Shown one piece after another: positions 16,190 through 23,362 of a DNA stretch of 64,000 bases. A model generated the notes under the pieces. It was not told the origin of the DNA, ran no database searches, and was given only the letters and a program-made list of their open reading frames with translations. Source of the DNA: Azophilus sp965215035. GTDB taxonomy: Bacteria; Pseudomonadota; Gammaproteobacteria; Pseudomonadales; Azotimanducaceae. The stretch lies in assembly GCA_965215035.1 (NCBI GenBank), contig OZ244040.1, positions 2,046,001 to 2,110,000 of the forward strand. Reading direction: 5' to 3'. Numbering within the stretch: position 1 is the stretch's first letter; every line of letters begins with the position of its first letter. A program made the translations under genes and the position numbers.

Positions 16190-17516
16190 CGTCCGTCTCC
16201 GCATCCTCTCGCGGCACGTACTCGAACTCGTGCCGCCAGGTCTGATTCTCGAAGGGCACCGCCTTGCCGTCCGCCATGGCCGGCCGGTGGCGGGAACTGC
16301 GTAGGCTGCGGCGTGATCGGAAATCCATCAGGCCGGGCGGTTCCGAGACGACGACCTCGATATCCTGGGCACCGCCGTTCGGCGATACGCGAAACGACGC
16401 TTCGATGAACCCCTGTGTGCGGGGGCGGTCGGTCCCGGAGCTCCGGGAACCACTACGCGTTCGCGGTGTCTTGGGGACGGCCGGCAAGGGCATGTACAGC
16501 AACCTGGGCTCGGCGAAGTACTCGGCCGCATCGACCGCATCTAGGCCGTCCATCTGCGCGTAAACGAATTCGTAGAGCGTGTGCGCCTTGCGGAAATGCT
16601 CCCACATCAGGTGCCAGTCGGCGAGGTCCAGTATCGCCTCGTATAACTGCAGGGGTGTCGATTGCGGGTCTTCCCGGCGAATGCGGACGATGCGCTGCAG
16701 GGCGCGCTCGGCCGCCGGGAAGTTGTTGATCGTGATCTCCGCGGGGTACATCCTTGCCCGGCTCGCCTGCGACAGGGGCGTTGCCGCGAACGCGCTCGAC
16801 CGGTTTGCGCTGGAAGCGCTCGACCAGTACTGCGGGAACCGTTCGTGGCGATAGGTTAGTACAAGCCCCTTGAGCGCGGGCAAAACGGATAGGGCGGGCA
16901 GTTTGTTGTTGGTTTCATGGATGCGTATGGCGCGCTCGTACAAGTCCCTGGCGGCGAAGATGTTATACGACTGGCGGTACCAGTCGGCCAACCGGTACGT
17001 TCCCGGCAGAATCGCGTCGCTCAGGGGGCCATGCGCCTTCACCAGCACACTGTAGGCGTACTCTTCCCGGTTCGCCGCCTCCTCGATGTCGCCTAGTGCC
17101 TGCAATGCCGCAGCCTGTTTGTAGACCACCGCAACCTGGTCGGGTGCGAACAGCCCGTCGTTGACACGCCGGATGTGCAGGGCGCGGCCGTAGGTCTCCA
17201 GAGCCTGTTCGATTCGTTGCTGGCCGAGCTGCGAGTCGCCGAGCAGGGTAAGCGGCTTGACGAGATCCGGGTGGTAGCGGTGGTGGGCGGACTCGATGGC
17301 GCGGATGTAGTGCCCGAGAAACTCCTCGGTACCCTCATACTCGCCCTGCTCGATACCGAAGGCCACGGAGTCGAGCGGAGTGGCCGCTTCGTCGAGCGCC
17401 TCTTCGATACCCTCGGCCGAACCCGCCGCGGCCAGGGCGCCGTGCAGGCCGAACAGCCCGACGCATACCCAGGTCGGGCAATGTTTCGCGATGTACTTAG
17501 CGCCCGCCATTCTCAT
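16182..17516 (-). CDS. TPR protein with C-terminal TonB-like domain
   Basis: 444 residues from an ATG at 17516; a TTG at 17585 would add 23. The first 33 residues look like a signal peptide (WVCVGLFGLHGALAAAG). TPR-type helices run from about 75 to 330, for example IEQALETYGRALHIRR and ARDLYERAIRIHETN. The last 75 residues match the TonB C-terminal fold: GFIEASFRVSPNGGAQDIEV, SEPPGLMDF, SRRSLRSSRHRPAMADGKAV. There is no membrane anchor in the middle, so this is not a classical TonB. It is the first gene of the cluster and its end overlaps the collagen-like gene. It probably works in the periplasm as an adaptor. Confidence 0.8.
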   Translation of the reverse strand: MRMAGAKYIAKHCPTWVCVGLFGLHGALAAAGSAEGIEEALDEAATPLDSVAFGIEQGEYEGTEEFLGHYIRAIESAHHRYHPDLVKPLTLLGDSQLGQQRIEQALETYGRALHIRRVNDGLFAPDQVAVVYKQAAALQALGDIEEAANREEYAYSVLVKAHGPLSDAILPGTYRLADWYRQSYNIFAARDLYERAIRIHETNNKLPALSVLPALKGLVLTYRHERFPQYWSSASSANRSSAFAATPLSQASRARMYPAEITINNFPAAERALQRIVRIRREDPQSTPLQLYEAILDLADWHLMWEHFRKAHTLYEFVYAQMDGLDAVDAAEYFAEPRLLYMPLPAVPKTPRTRSGSRSSGTDRPRTQGFIEASFRVSPNGGAQDIEVVVSEPPGLMDFRSRRSLRSSRHRPAMADGKAVPFENQTWRHEFEYVPREDAETDDA

Positions 17517-17602
17517 TTGCTCTAGGCATTGGACAGCAAAGCGTTCCAATCGTTCGAGTGTGGAATCGTGCGGCGAGCAAGTCAAGAAAATTGCCGTATC
17601 GC

Positions 17603-17644
17603 GGCAATTCTCGTTTTGGCTTTCAGCCCCTGCACAGGAAGGGG
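17603..17644 (-). repeat. 43-bp dispersed repeat, diverged copy
   Basis: Minus-strand sequence CCCCTTCCTGTGCAGGGGCT followed by GAAAGCCAAAACGAGAATTGCC matches the copies at 22917 and 49152. It abuts the IS-end remnant at 17649. The core CCTG-TG-CAGG is palindromic. Confidence 0.6.
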
Positions 17645-17648
17645 TGTG

Positions 17649-17707
17649 CTAGCTCAGATACATTTGGCACACCCCGGCGGTGACCGGGAGAGCGGCGCCG
17701 AGGCCGG
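17649..17707 (+). mobile_element. IS terminal fragment, copy 1
   Basis: A 59-base segment starting CTAGCTCAGATACATTTGGC that is nearly identical to 20171-20229. Here it is followed, 70 bases on, by the start of a transposase gene, which identifies it as the left end of an insertion sequence. Confidence 0.65.
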
Positions 17708-17777
17708 GAAGTCCCCGCCCCGGCGCCGGATCGGGTAGCCTTCAGTGAACGACAAACCCACCGAAGGAGACCGATCC

Positions 17778-17975
17778 ATGAACATCGAGTCCATGCGGAT
17801 CAAATCGTATCGCAGTTTCGCCGTCGACGAGACCCCGCTGCCGCCCGCCGTGGCCGAGCGCCTGGAGAAGTTGGACAAATACGACGATCTCCGGGCCAAC
17901 GGCCGCGGCGGCGCGGCGGCGCTCAGGCACGCCGGCCTCAGCCGCCGCACGCTGTGCCGGTGGAAGGCCGCCCGG
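17778..17975 (+). pseudogene. Transposase, N-terminal stub
   Basis: 66 codons from an ATG with GAAGGAG 8 bases upstream. MNIESMRIKSYRSFAVDETP is the start of a family of rve-type transposases with a leading helix-turn-helix; AALRHAGLSRRTLCRWKAAR at 47-66 is the helix-turn-helix. The similarity ends at residue 66, before any DDE catalytic residue, and the frame runs on into the tusA-like region. With the IS end just upstream, this is the surviving left part of an element; the right part is gone. Confidence 0.65.
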
Positions 17976-18030
17976 GCGTTGAACGTCATGCGCCGGATTG
18001 GGTTAGTATCCGTGCGTCTGGGTTTGATCT

Positions 18031-18291
18031 GTGCCTGGCCGAACTTTGGCTGCCGAAACAACCAAACACGATTATTTTATCGATGCGGCCGGGCTGGTAT
18101 GCCCGGAACCGCTGATGATCGTGCGCAACAAGGTACGGGAGATGCGGCGGGGAGAGGTTCTGTTCGTGGTCGCGACGGACCCTTCCACCGACCGGGATTT
18201 CAGGGACTTCTGCCGGTTCATGGGCCATGAACTCGTCGGCAGGAACCAAGCGGGCGACCGGTTGCGGTACTGGATAAGAAAGGGCGCGTGA
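18031..18291 (+). CDS. TusA-family sulfurtransferase
   Basis: 86 residues from a GTG at 18031 (a TTG at 18046 is also possible). FIDAAGLVCPEPLMIVRNKV contains the hallmark CPxP with the persulfide-carrying cysteine; GEVLFVVATDPSTDRDFRDF matches the second half of the fold. TusA relays sulfur from IscS to tRNA 2-thiouridine synthesis and to molybdenum-cofactor proteins; this fits the molybdopterin enzyme in the window but is not proof of a link. Cytoplasmic. It lies 4 bases before the next gene, likely an operon. The truncated IS just upstream may have replaced its promoter. Confidence 0.85.
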   Translation: MPGRTLAAETTKHDYFIDAAGLVCPEPLMIVRNKVREMRRGEVLFVVATDPSTDRDFRDFCRFMGHELVGRNQAGDRLRYWIRKGA

Positions 18292-18295
18292 AGCG

Positions 18296-18760
18296 GTGTC
18301 GCGCCAGGCCATCGACCACTATTTTGCCTACGGCAGCAACATGAATTCCGAGCGCGTGCGCGGGCGGGGCCTCGAGGTCGCAGACGTCCACCCGGCCCGG
18401 CTGCATGGTGTGCGGCTGGTGTTCGACAAGGTATCCCGCAGGCACCCGCGCACCGCCCACGCCAATATCGCCCACGCACCGGGAGAGTTCGTTGAGGGGG
18501 TGCTCTATAGACTGCGTTCGGCGAGCGAGATCCTGAAGATGGATCCCTTCGAACAGGCCCCGGTAAACTACGGCCGCGATGCGGTTCTGGTGCTGTGTGC
18601 GGGCCGCTCCGTCCCGGCCTGGACCTATTTCGCAAACCGTGCCGTGCGCCGCGAGGGTTTCAGGCCACCCCGCTCCTATCTGGCCCACCTGCTGGCCGGG
18701 CGCCCATACCTGACGCGCGCATACTACCGTTGGCTGCAGGGCATCGACTGCGCGGACTAA
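18296..18760 (+). CDS. Gamma-glutamylcyclotransferase-like protein
   Basis: 154 residues from a GTG 4 bases after the tusA-like stop. HYFAYGSNMNSERVRGRGLE carries the YGSNM motif that binds the gamma-glutamyl group, and a GVLYRL strand follows. The catalytic Glu region is DPFEQAPVNYGR, in which the usual EGYPxxYxR order is altered but Glu and Tyr are kept. The family releases 5-oxoproline from gamma-glutamyl amino acids or peptides. Cytoplasmic. Family firm, substrate not established. Confidence 0.8.
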   Translation: MSRQAIDHYFAYGSNMNSERVRGRGLEVADVHPARLHGVRLVFDKVSRRHPRTAHANIAHAPGEFVEGVLYRLRSASEILKMDPFEQAPVNYGRDAVLVLCAGRSVPAWTYFANRAVRREGFRPPRSYLAHLLAGRPYLTRAYYRWLQGIDCAD

Positions 18761-18813
18761 TCGCCGGCCCGCCCGGCGGCCCGCCGCTGCCGGGTTCCAA
18801 ACACCGGAAGTAC

Positions 18814-20106
18814 CTATTGACGGTACTGGCCGAGAAACCGTCGCAGCCGCCCCATGGCGTCGCGCAGATCCTCCGGATGGGGCAGAAAAACCATGCGGAA
18901 ATGGTCGGGCCGGGGCCAGTTGAAGGCGGAGCCCTGCGCCACGAGCAGCTTTTCCCGGCGTAGCAGGTCCAGGACGAACTGTTCGTCGTCCACAATATTG
19001 AAACGCTCGGTGTCCAGCTTTGCGAACAGGTACAGGGCACCCTGCGGCTTGACGCAACTAACGCCATCGATTTCGGTCAGGAGTTGCCAGGCCAGCGCCC
19101 TTTGTTCGTACAGGCGGCCACCCGGCCGCACCAGGTCGCGTATGGACTGATACCCCCCAAGCGCGGTTTGTACGGCGTGCTGGGTGGGGACATTCGAGCA
19201 CAGGCGCAGGGAAGCTAGGATATTCAATCCCTCGATGTAGTCGCTGGCGCGCTGTTTGGCGCCGCTGACTATCATCCAGCCGGTGCGGAACCCGGCCGCC
19301 CGGTAGGATTTCGACAAGCCGCTGAAGGTAACGACCGGCAGGTCGTCGGCCAGGGTGGCGACCGGAATGTATTGTGCATCGTCGTAGATGATCTTGTCGT
19401 AAATCTCGTCCGCGAACACCACCAGACCGTGCCGGCGGGCAAAGGCGATCAGCCGCTTAAGAACAGACCGCCCGTATACCGCGCCGGTGGGGTTGTTGGG
19501 ATTGATGATAACCAGCGCCCGGGTGCGCGGCGTGACCTTGGCCGCCAGGTCTTCCAGGTCGGGTGCCCAGGCGGCGGCCTCGGTGCACAGGTAGTGTACC
19601 GGGCGGGCGCCGCACAGGTTTACGGCGGCGCTCCAGAGCGGGAAGTCGGGCGCTGGAATCAGTACCTCGTCGTCATTTTCCAGCAGAGCCTGCAGGGCCA
19701 GCATCACCAGTTCGGAAACACCGTTGCCGATGTAGATGTCGTCGGTCTCCACGCCGGGAATGCCCAGTTGCTGGGCGTACTGCATGACCGCCCGGCGCGC
19801 CGAATGGATCCCTTTGGAGTCGCAATACCCCTGGGATGCCGGCAGGTTGTGGATGACGTCCAGCAGGATTTCCCCGGGAACCTCGAATCCGAATGGCGCC
19901 GGGTTGCCGATGTTCAGCTTCATGACCCGGTGGCCTTCCTCCTCGAGCCGGTGCGCTTCTTCGAGTACGGGGCCGCGAATGTCGTAGCAGACATCCGCCA
20001 GCTTGCTGGACTTCAGAATCCGTCGGGTGGCGTCCGGCCCGTGCCCGGCAATATCCACGACCGGGTGGCTGGCCGGTGCCGCCGGTTCTGTTGCCGGTTG
20101 TTTCAC
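18814..20106 (-). CDS. alaA: Alanine aminotransferase AlaA (class I, PLP)
   Basis: 430 residues; closely follows Escherichia coli AlaA (405 residues) from SSKLADVCYDIRGPVLEEAH onwards, with an extra 30 residues at the N-terminus. The PLP lysine is Lys266 in FSGLSKSYR; INPNNPTGAVYG and FADEIYDKIIYDDA are the substrate and cofactor loops; the end FLGQYRQ matches FLSGYHQ. It makes alanine from pyruvate and glutamate. Read towards the tusA pair on the other strand (convergent, 53-base gap). An IS-end fragment lies 65 bases before its start and could affect its promoter. The function is well supported. Confidence 0.93.
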   Translation of the reverse strand: MKQPATEPAAPASHPVVDIAGHGPDATRRILKSSKLADVCYDIRGPVLEEAHRLEEEGHRVMKLNIGNPAPFGFEVPGEILLDVIHNLPASQGYCDSKGIHSARRAVMQYAQQLGIPGVETDDIYIGNGVSELVMLALQALLENDDEVLIPAPDFPLWSAAVNLCGARPVHYLCTEAAAWAPDLEDLAAKVTPRTRALVIINPNNPTGAVYGRSVLKRLIAFARRHGLVVFADEIYDKIIYDDAQYIPVATLADDLPVVTFSGLSKSYRAAGFRTGWMIVSGAKQRASDYIEGLNILASLRLCSNVPTQHAVQTALGGYQSIRDLVRPGGRLYEQRALAWQLLTEIDGVSCVKPQGALYLFAKLDTERFNIVDDEQFVLDLLRREKLLVAQGSAFNWPRPDHFRMVFLPHPEDLRDAMGRLRRFLGQYRQ

Positions 20107-20170
20107 GGTGCCGCCCGGAGGGCAGGAGGTACGGTGCGCGGAGCCCGGGGTTCTATTGCCGATTGTTGTT

Positions 20171-20229
20171 CTAGCTCAGATACATTTGGCACACCCCGTC
20201 GCTGACCGGGAGAGCGGCGCCGAGGCCGG
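20171..20229 (+). mobile_element. IS terminal fragment, copy 2 (orphan)
   Basis: 59 bases matching 17649-17707 with two or three changes (CCGTCGCTGACC against CCGGCGGTGACC). No transposase follows. With copy 1 in the same orientation it brackets tusA, the cyclotransferase and alaA, about 2.5 kb. Confidence 0.6.
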
Positions 20230-20340
20230 TAGGTACTGAGCCGGTTAAGTTGTTTCATGGTTCCGTCCGGGAATGCGATAATCGTTGCCGACGAATATCG
20301 GGATGCGGCCATTCCGCACAGCGACAACGGGACATCGACA

Positions 20341-20742
20341 ATGGCCAAGGTAACAAAGACGGACGGGCAATGGCAGGCGCAATTGACGGCGCGGGAGTTT
20401 CATATCACCCGCCGCGCGGGCACCGAGCCGGCCTTCAGCGGCGTCTATTGGGACACCAAGACGCCCGGCATCTACCGGTGCAAGTGTTGCGACACGCCGC
20501 TATTCGATGCCAACACGAAGTACGATTCGGGGACGGGCTGGCCGAGCTTCTATGCGCCGATCACCGGGGACGCGGTGATTACCCGGGAAGATACGAGTCA
20601 CGGCATGCGTCGTACCGAGGTGCTGTGCGCCGCCTGCGAGGCGCACCTCGGCCATGTCTTTCCGGATGGTCCGGACCCGACCGGGCTACGCTTCTGCATG
20701 AACTCGGCATCGCTTAATCTCGAACGGCGGGAATCCACCTAG
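20341..20742 (+). CDS. msrB: Peptide-methionine (R)-S-oxide reductase MsrB
   Basis: 133 residues from the ATG at 20341; an earlier ATG at 20257 would prefix unrelated residues. GVYWDTKTPGIYRCKCCDTP and the later CAAC give the four zinc cysteines. TGWPSFYAPI is the substrate tryptophan loop. RFCMNSASLNL has the catalytic cysteine, as RYCVNSASL in E. coli. It repairs methionine-R-sulfoxide in proteins with thioredoxin as reductant. Normal length for the family, no signal peptide, cytoplasmic. Diverges from alaA. Confidence 0.95.
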   Translation: MAKVTKTDGQWQAQLTAREFHITRRAGTEPAFSGVYWDTKTPGIYRCKCCDTPLFDANTKYDSGTGWPSFYAPITGDAVITREDTSHGMRRTEVLCAACEAHLGHVFPDGPDPTGLRFCMNSASLNLERREST

Positions 20743-21060
20743 GAGTGCCCGCCCCGGCGACCGGCGCGCCGACGCACGGGGAAGTGGGCACTTCCATGTG
20801 GCTTTCCCGCCGCACAGGGCTGGCATGGGCTTGCTCGGAGTTGCCCTAAGGAAAGCCTGATTAGGTTGATGTTGAAGGGCACCATGCTCCATAAGCGATT
20901 GATTTCGCATGGCGCTGTCAGGTAATGGCGAGCTTGTTCAGACCTTCCCCAAGGTCGGGGCTTTGCCACGTTGAGCGGAGGCGGGCGATTTTGGAGTGGT
21001 TGAACACGGGCTTGTGATTCGGGCGCGGAATTTCGTTCAGTAGTCTGGCAAAACCCTGCC
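20743..21060. other. Intergenic region, one double-hairpin repeat and no gene seen
   Basis: The 318 bases between msrB and the MITE hold the hairpin repeat at 20764-20797. Short frames here have no recognisable product. Nothing else can be supported. Confidence 0.5.
20764..20797 (+). repeat. Double-hairpin repeat, copy 1
   Basis: GCGCGCCGACGCACGGGGAA followed by GTGGGCACTTCCATG matches 49283-49317 over about 34 bases with three or four changes. The second inverted repeat, GGAAGT-GGGC-ACTTCC, is perfect; the first (GTGCG-CCGA-CGCAC in the other copy) is imperfect here. Confidence 0.6.
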
Positions 21061-21246
21061 CTAGTGTCGTGTCCCGCAAGATAAGTGGGCTTTGGTCGCT
21101 AGGCCGTTTTGGTTCCCGGCGAGGGCCTTTCCGTTACCGGAAAGGGCGACAACGCCCTGTGGCGGGCCCCACACAGGGCGGAGCAACGAAGCCGGGGGTC
21201 GAAACGGCCACGAATAATCACACTTACTTGCGGGACACGACACTAG
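21061..21246. mobile_element. MITE-like element, 186 bp, ending inside the next gene's stop codon
   Basis: Both ends carry the 20-bp inverted repeat CTAGTGTCGTGTCCCGCAAG, which extends to about 26 bp with one indel. CTAG at each outer end is a palindrome and may be the target duplication; IS5-group elements duplicate such a 4-bp site. Inside are two more inverted repeats: CCTTTCC-gtta-CCGGAAAGG and CGCCCTGTG-(spacer)-CACAGGGCG. No open frame for a transposase. The terminal TAG supplies the stop codon of the spermidine-synthase-like gene at 21243-21245. Confidence 0.8.
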
Positions 21247-22241
21247 TATTCCCGCAGCAGGTTGGCGGGCGAATACCGGTCGGTCAGCACCCGGGTGTTC
21301 GCGTCCCAATCGACCGCGCTGGTCAGGTGCTTGGGATAGCTCTGGATGTCGATGCCGAACGGGCGCAGCCGTTCGTCCAATTCGGCGGCCCGCTGGCTCA
21401 GGCGCAATACATCCGGTAGCGGCTGCCGCCCGGCTAGGATGACGCGGTTCGAGGTGTTTGGCAGGCGCAGGTTGAAAAAGGGGCCGAAGACGTCGCGATA
21501 GGTGGCCGATTCGTGATCGTACAGGCGGCTCGAGGCGAAGGTGTTGGCGGCGAGCACGCCGTCTTCCGTCAACAGCGACCTGGCTTCAACCAGGAACTCG
21601 CGGGTCATCAGGTGTTCGGGAATGTAGTCGCCGGTGAAGGCGTCCAGCATGATGAGCTGGTAGGCCGCGCCAGCGCGCGCGGCGCGGCGGGTGAAGGCGC
21701 GGGCGTCCTGGATGTGCACGCGCAGTCGCTCGCCGGCAACGAAGCCAAAGAACCGCTGCGCGGCACCGACCACCGCCGCATCGACTTCCACCACATCGAT
21801 CGTTGCTTGCGGATACAACTCGGCAAGCGCCGTGGGCAGCGTGCCGCCGCCAAGCCCGGCGATCAGAACCCGCCGCGGCGACGGATGCAACAACAGCGCC
21901 GCCATCATCATGCGGGTGTAGCTGAACACCATCTCCCGGGGCCGGTTCTGATCGATGCAGGACTGGTTGCGCTGATTCCTGCGCACGCTGAATTTCAGGC
22001 AGACCGTGGAACCGCTCTTGTCGACCAGAATGGTCTGGTAGAGCGAGCGTTCCCGGTGGATGACGCGCGCCTCCACGGGCCAGTACACCGCGCCGGCCAG
22101 TAGGCAGGCCAGCATCCCAGCCAGCCAGGGTCGCCGCCCCGGTCGGCCGTTCATTGGCCTGGCGTTATGCATCGGCTTGGCGTTACGCATCGGCTTGGCG
22201 TTACGCATCGGCCTAGCGCTACGCATGGGCGTGGTGGGCAC
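21243..22241 (-). CDS. Spermidine-synthase-like protein (methyltransferase-fold half of a split MFS/spermidine synthase)
   Basis: 332 residues. After a repeat-derived N-terminus (copies of RNAKPM) comes a short hydrophobic stretch WLAGMLACLLAGAVYW, then the spermidine-synthase fold: VLIAGLGGGTLPTALAELYP (the GxGGG cofactor loop), IDVVEVDAAVV, QDARAFTRR, and LIMLDAFTGDYIPEHLMT where the catalytic Asp lies. Many bacteria have this domain fused behind a membrane domain; here that domain is the separate gene upstream, 24 bases away. A true polyamine role is uncertain, since such fused proteins are mostly uncharacterised. The start is GTG at 22241; other in-frame ATGs exist. Its stop codon is formed by the MITE end. 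Confidence 0.75.
   Translation of the reverse strand: MPTTPMRSARPMRNAKPMRNAKPMHNARPMNGRPGRRPWLAGMLACLLAGAVYWPVEARVIHRERSLYQTILVDKSGSTVCLKFSVRRNQRNQSCIDQNRPREMVFSYTRMMMAALLLHPSPRRVLIAGLGGGTLPTALAELYPQATIDVVEVDAAVVGAAQRFFGFVAGERLRVHIQDARAFTRRAARAGAAYQLIMLDAFTGDYIPEHLMTREFLVEARSLLTEDGVLAANTFASSRLYDHESATYRDVFGPFFNLRLPNTSNRVILAGRQPLPDVLRLSQRAAELDERLRPFGIDIQSYPKHLTSAVDWDANTRVLTDRYSPANLLREY
22152..22223. repeat. 18-bp tandem repeat, four units
   Basis: Four units of CATCGGCTTGGCGTTACG with small changes, in frame at the start of the spermidine-synthase-like gene, giving NAKPMR-type hexapeptides. Copy number of such units commonly varies by slippage. Confidence 0.85.
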
Positions 22242-22265
22242 GCGGCCACCGGCGCGGTGGACCGT

Positions 22266-22862
22266 TCATCGGCGCCGGGTTCCGGCGATGACCGCAACGA
22301 GTCCCATCGGTGCCAGGGACGCGGTCAAGAGGGTCAGGATGGTGTGGATTTCAAACCACAGCACGAAGTAGAAGCTCGTGCCCAGGGTGCCAAGCGTACT
22401 GCCCAGGGTGGAGACGAAATACAGCCGTCCGGCGACATTGCCCGACTCCTCGGTGGTCCTCACCAGCAGGCGAACGGAATAGGGCGAGATCATGCCAAGC
22501 ATGACCGTGGGCAACACGAACAACAGGCAGGAGGCGGCCAGCGAACCGTAGCGGGGGTCTTCGATGCGGTCGAAGATCCACAGCATGGCCGGTTCGCTGA
22601 AGTAGACCAGTGGGTACAGTAGGGCCGCACCGACCAGGAAAATCGCACCAAAGCGAACCATGGATGGGTTGCTGAGCGACCAGCGGCCACCGAGCAGGTA
22701 GCCGATGGCGAGACTGGCCATGAACACCGAGATGATGCTGCCCCAGACATGGACACTGCTGCCGAAGTACGGTGCGAGCAGCCGTCCACCGAGCAATTCC
22801 AGGGACATGATGACGAAACCGCCAACAAAGGCGAGGCAATAGATAAGCGCCGACAAGAGCAT
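22266..22862 (-). CDS. Membrane half of a split MFS/spermidine-synthase-like protein
   Basis: 198 residues from the ATG at 22862, chosen because it opens directly on the first membrane helix; upstream in-frame codons run through a dispersed repeat. About six membrane helices are visible, beginning LLSALIYCLAFVGGFVIMSL and including HVWGSIISVFMASLAIGYLL, with the ELLGGRLLAPYFGSS motif that marks the N-terminal domain of fused MFS/spermidine synthases. The downstream gene carries the soluble domain. Whether the split is original or the result of repeat-mediated rearrangement cannot be told from this alone. Confidence 0.75.
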   Translation of the reverse strand: MLLSALIYCLAFVGGFVIMSLELLGGRLLAPYFGSSVHVWGSIISVFMASLAIGYLLGGRWSLSNPSMVRFGAIFLVGAALLYPLVYFSEPAMLWIFDRIEDPRYGSLAASCLLFVLPTVMLGMISPYSVRLLVRTTEESGNVAGRLYFVSTLGSTLGTLGTSFYFVLWFEIHTILTLLTASLAPMGLVAVIAGTRRR

Positions 22863-22916
22863 CCACCCGGGCCGTGACCCGGGCCATTTAACCTCAAGTC
22901 GGCGCGTTTGTCCGAT

Positions 22917-22959
22917 AAACCCTTCCTGTGCAGGGGCTGCAAGCGATAATGGGAACTGC
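22917..22959 (+). repeat. 43-bp dispersed repeat
   Basis: AAACCCTTCCTGTGCAGGGG then CTGCAAGCGATAATGGGAACTGC. Differs at one base from the copy at 49152-49194; a more diverged copy is at 17603-17644. Not in a gene; it lies 55 bases before the membrane gene's start. Confidence 0.75.
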
Positions 22960-23000
22960 CGCCCCATTACCCGGCGCTTCCCTACACGGCGTTTCCCTAC

Positions 23001-23235
23001 ATTAAGATTCGGCCCGTGCACCAACCCAGTTCGGGTCTGGTGGTGGAGGTGGGCCGGTTCCAGGCCAATATCCATCGCGCAGCCGGCGTGGCCAACACCT
23101 ACCTTGTGCAAACCCCGGCGGGCAACCTACCGTTCGACACGGGCCTGGCCACCTAGGCGGCCAGGCACAAGCGGCTACTGCAAGCGGCGGTGCCGGGCCG
23201 CGCTGGCCGCGCACCGGAAAACAAGGCGGCCGCCG
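23001..23235 (+). pseudogene. Metallo-beta-lactamase-fold protein, N-terminal remnant
   Basis: VVEVGRFQANIHRAAGVANT, then YLVQTPAGNLPFDTGLAT, is the first strand pair of the metallo-beta-lactamase fold (VxNTYLVxTxxGxxxxDTG). An in-frame TAG at 23154 interrupts it, after which the same frame continues AARHKRLLQAAVPGRAG as in intact relatives. The zinc-binding HxHxDH motif is not found downstream. A broken leftover, placed just before the AraC promoter. Nothing else is seen in 22863-23300 besides the 43-bp repeat. Confidence 0.5.
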
Positions 23236-23329
23236 ATGAGCCGCTCGTTGGGGAAACGAGCAATTGTTCCATGCAGGGCCGCCTCGGGGCGGGTAGTGTC
23301 GGGCTTTCGGCCTCAATTGGCGAACGGGG

Positions 23330-23356
23330 TATAATCGTCGGCCTCGAAGTAAGGAT
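23330..23356 (+). promoter_or_regulatory. Probable -10 box and ribosome site of the AraC-type gene
   Basis: A perfect TATAAT at 23330-23335, 27 bases before the GTG start, followed by AAGGA at about 23352. The -35 region is weak (CTTTCGG near 23304), which would fit a gene needing an activator or an extended -10. Confidence 0.45.
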
Positions 23357-23362
23357 GCAGCC

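Noticed and set aside
15162..16304. A 380-codon open frame on the plus strand, opposite the collagen-like gene
   Set aside because: It exists because the Gly/Pro/Ser repeat leaves no stop codons in several frames. It has no ribosome site or family match, while the minus-strand frame has a lipobox and operon context.
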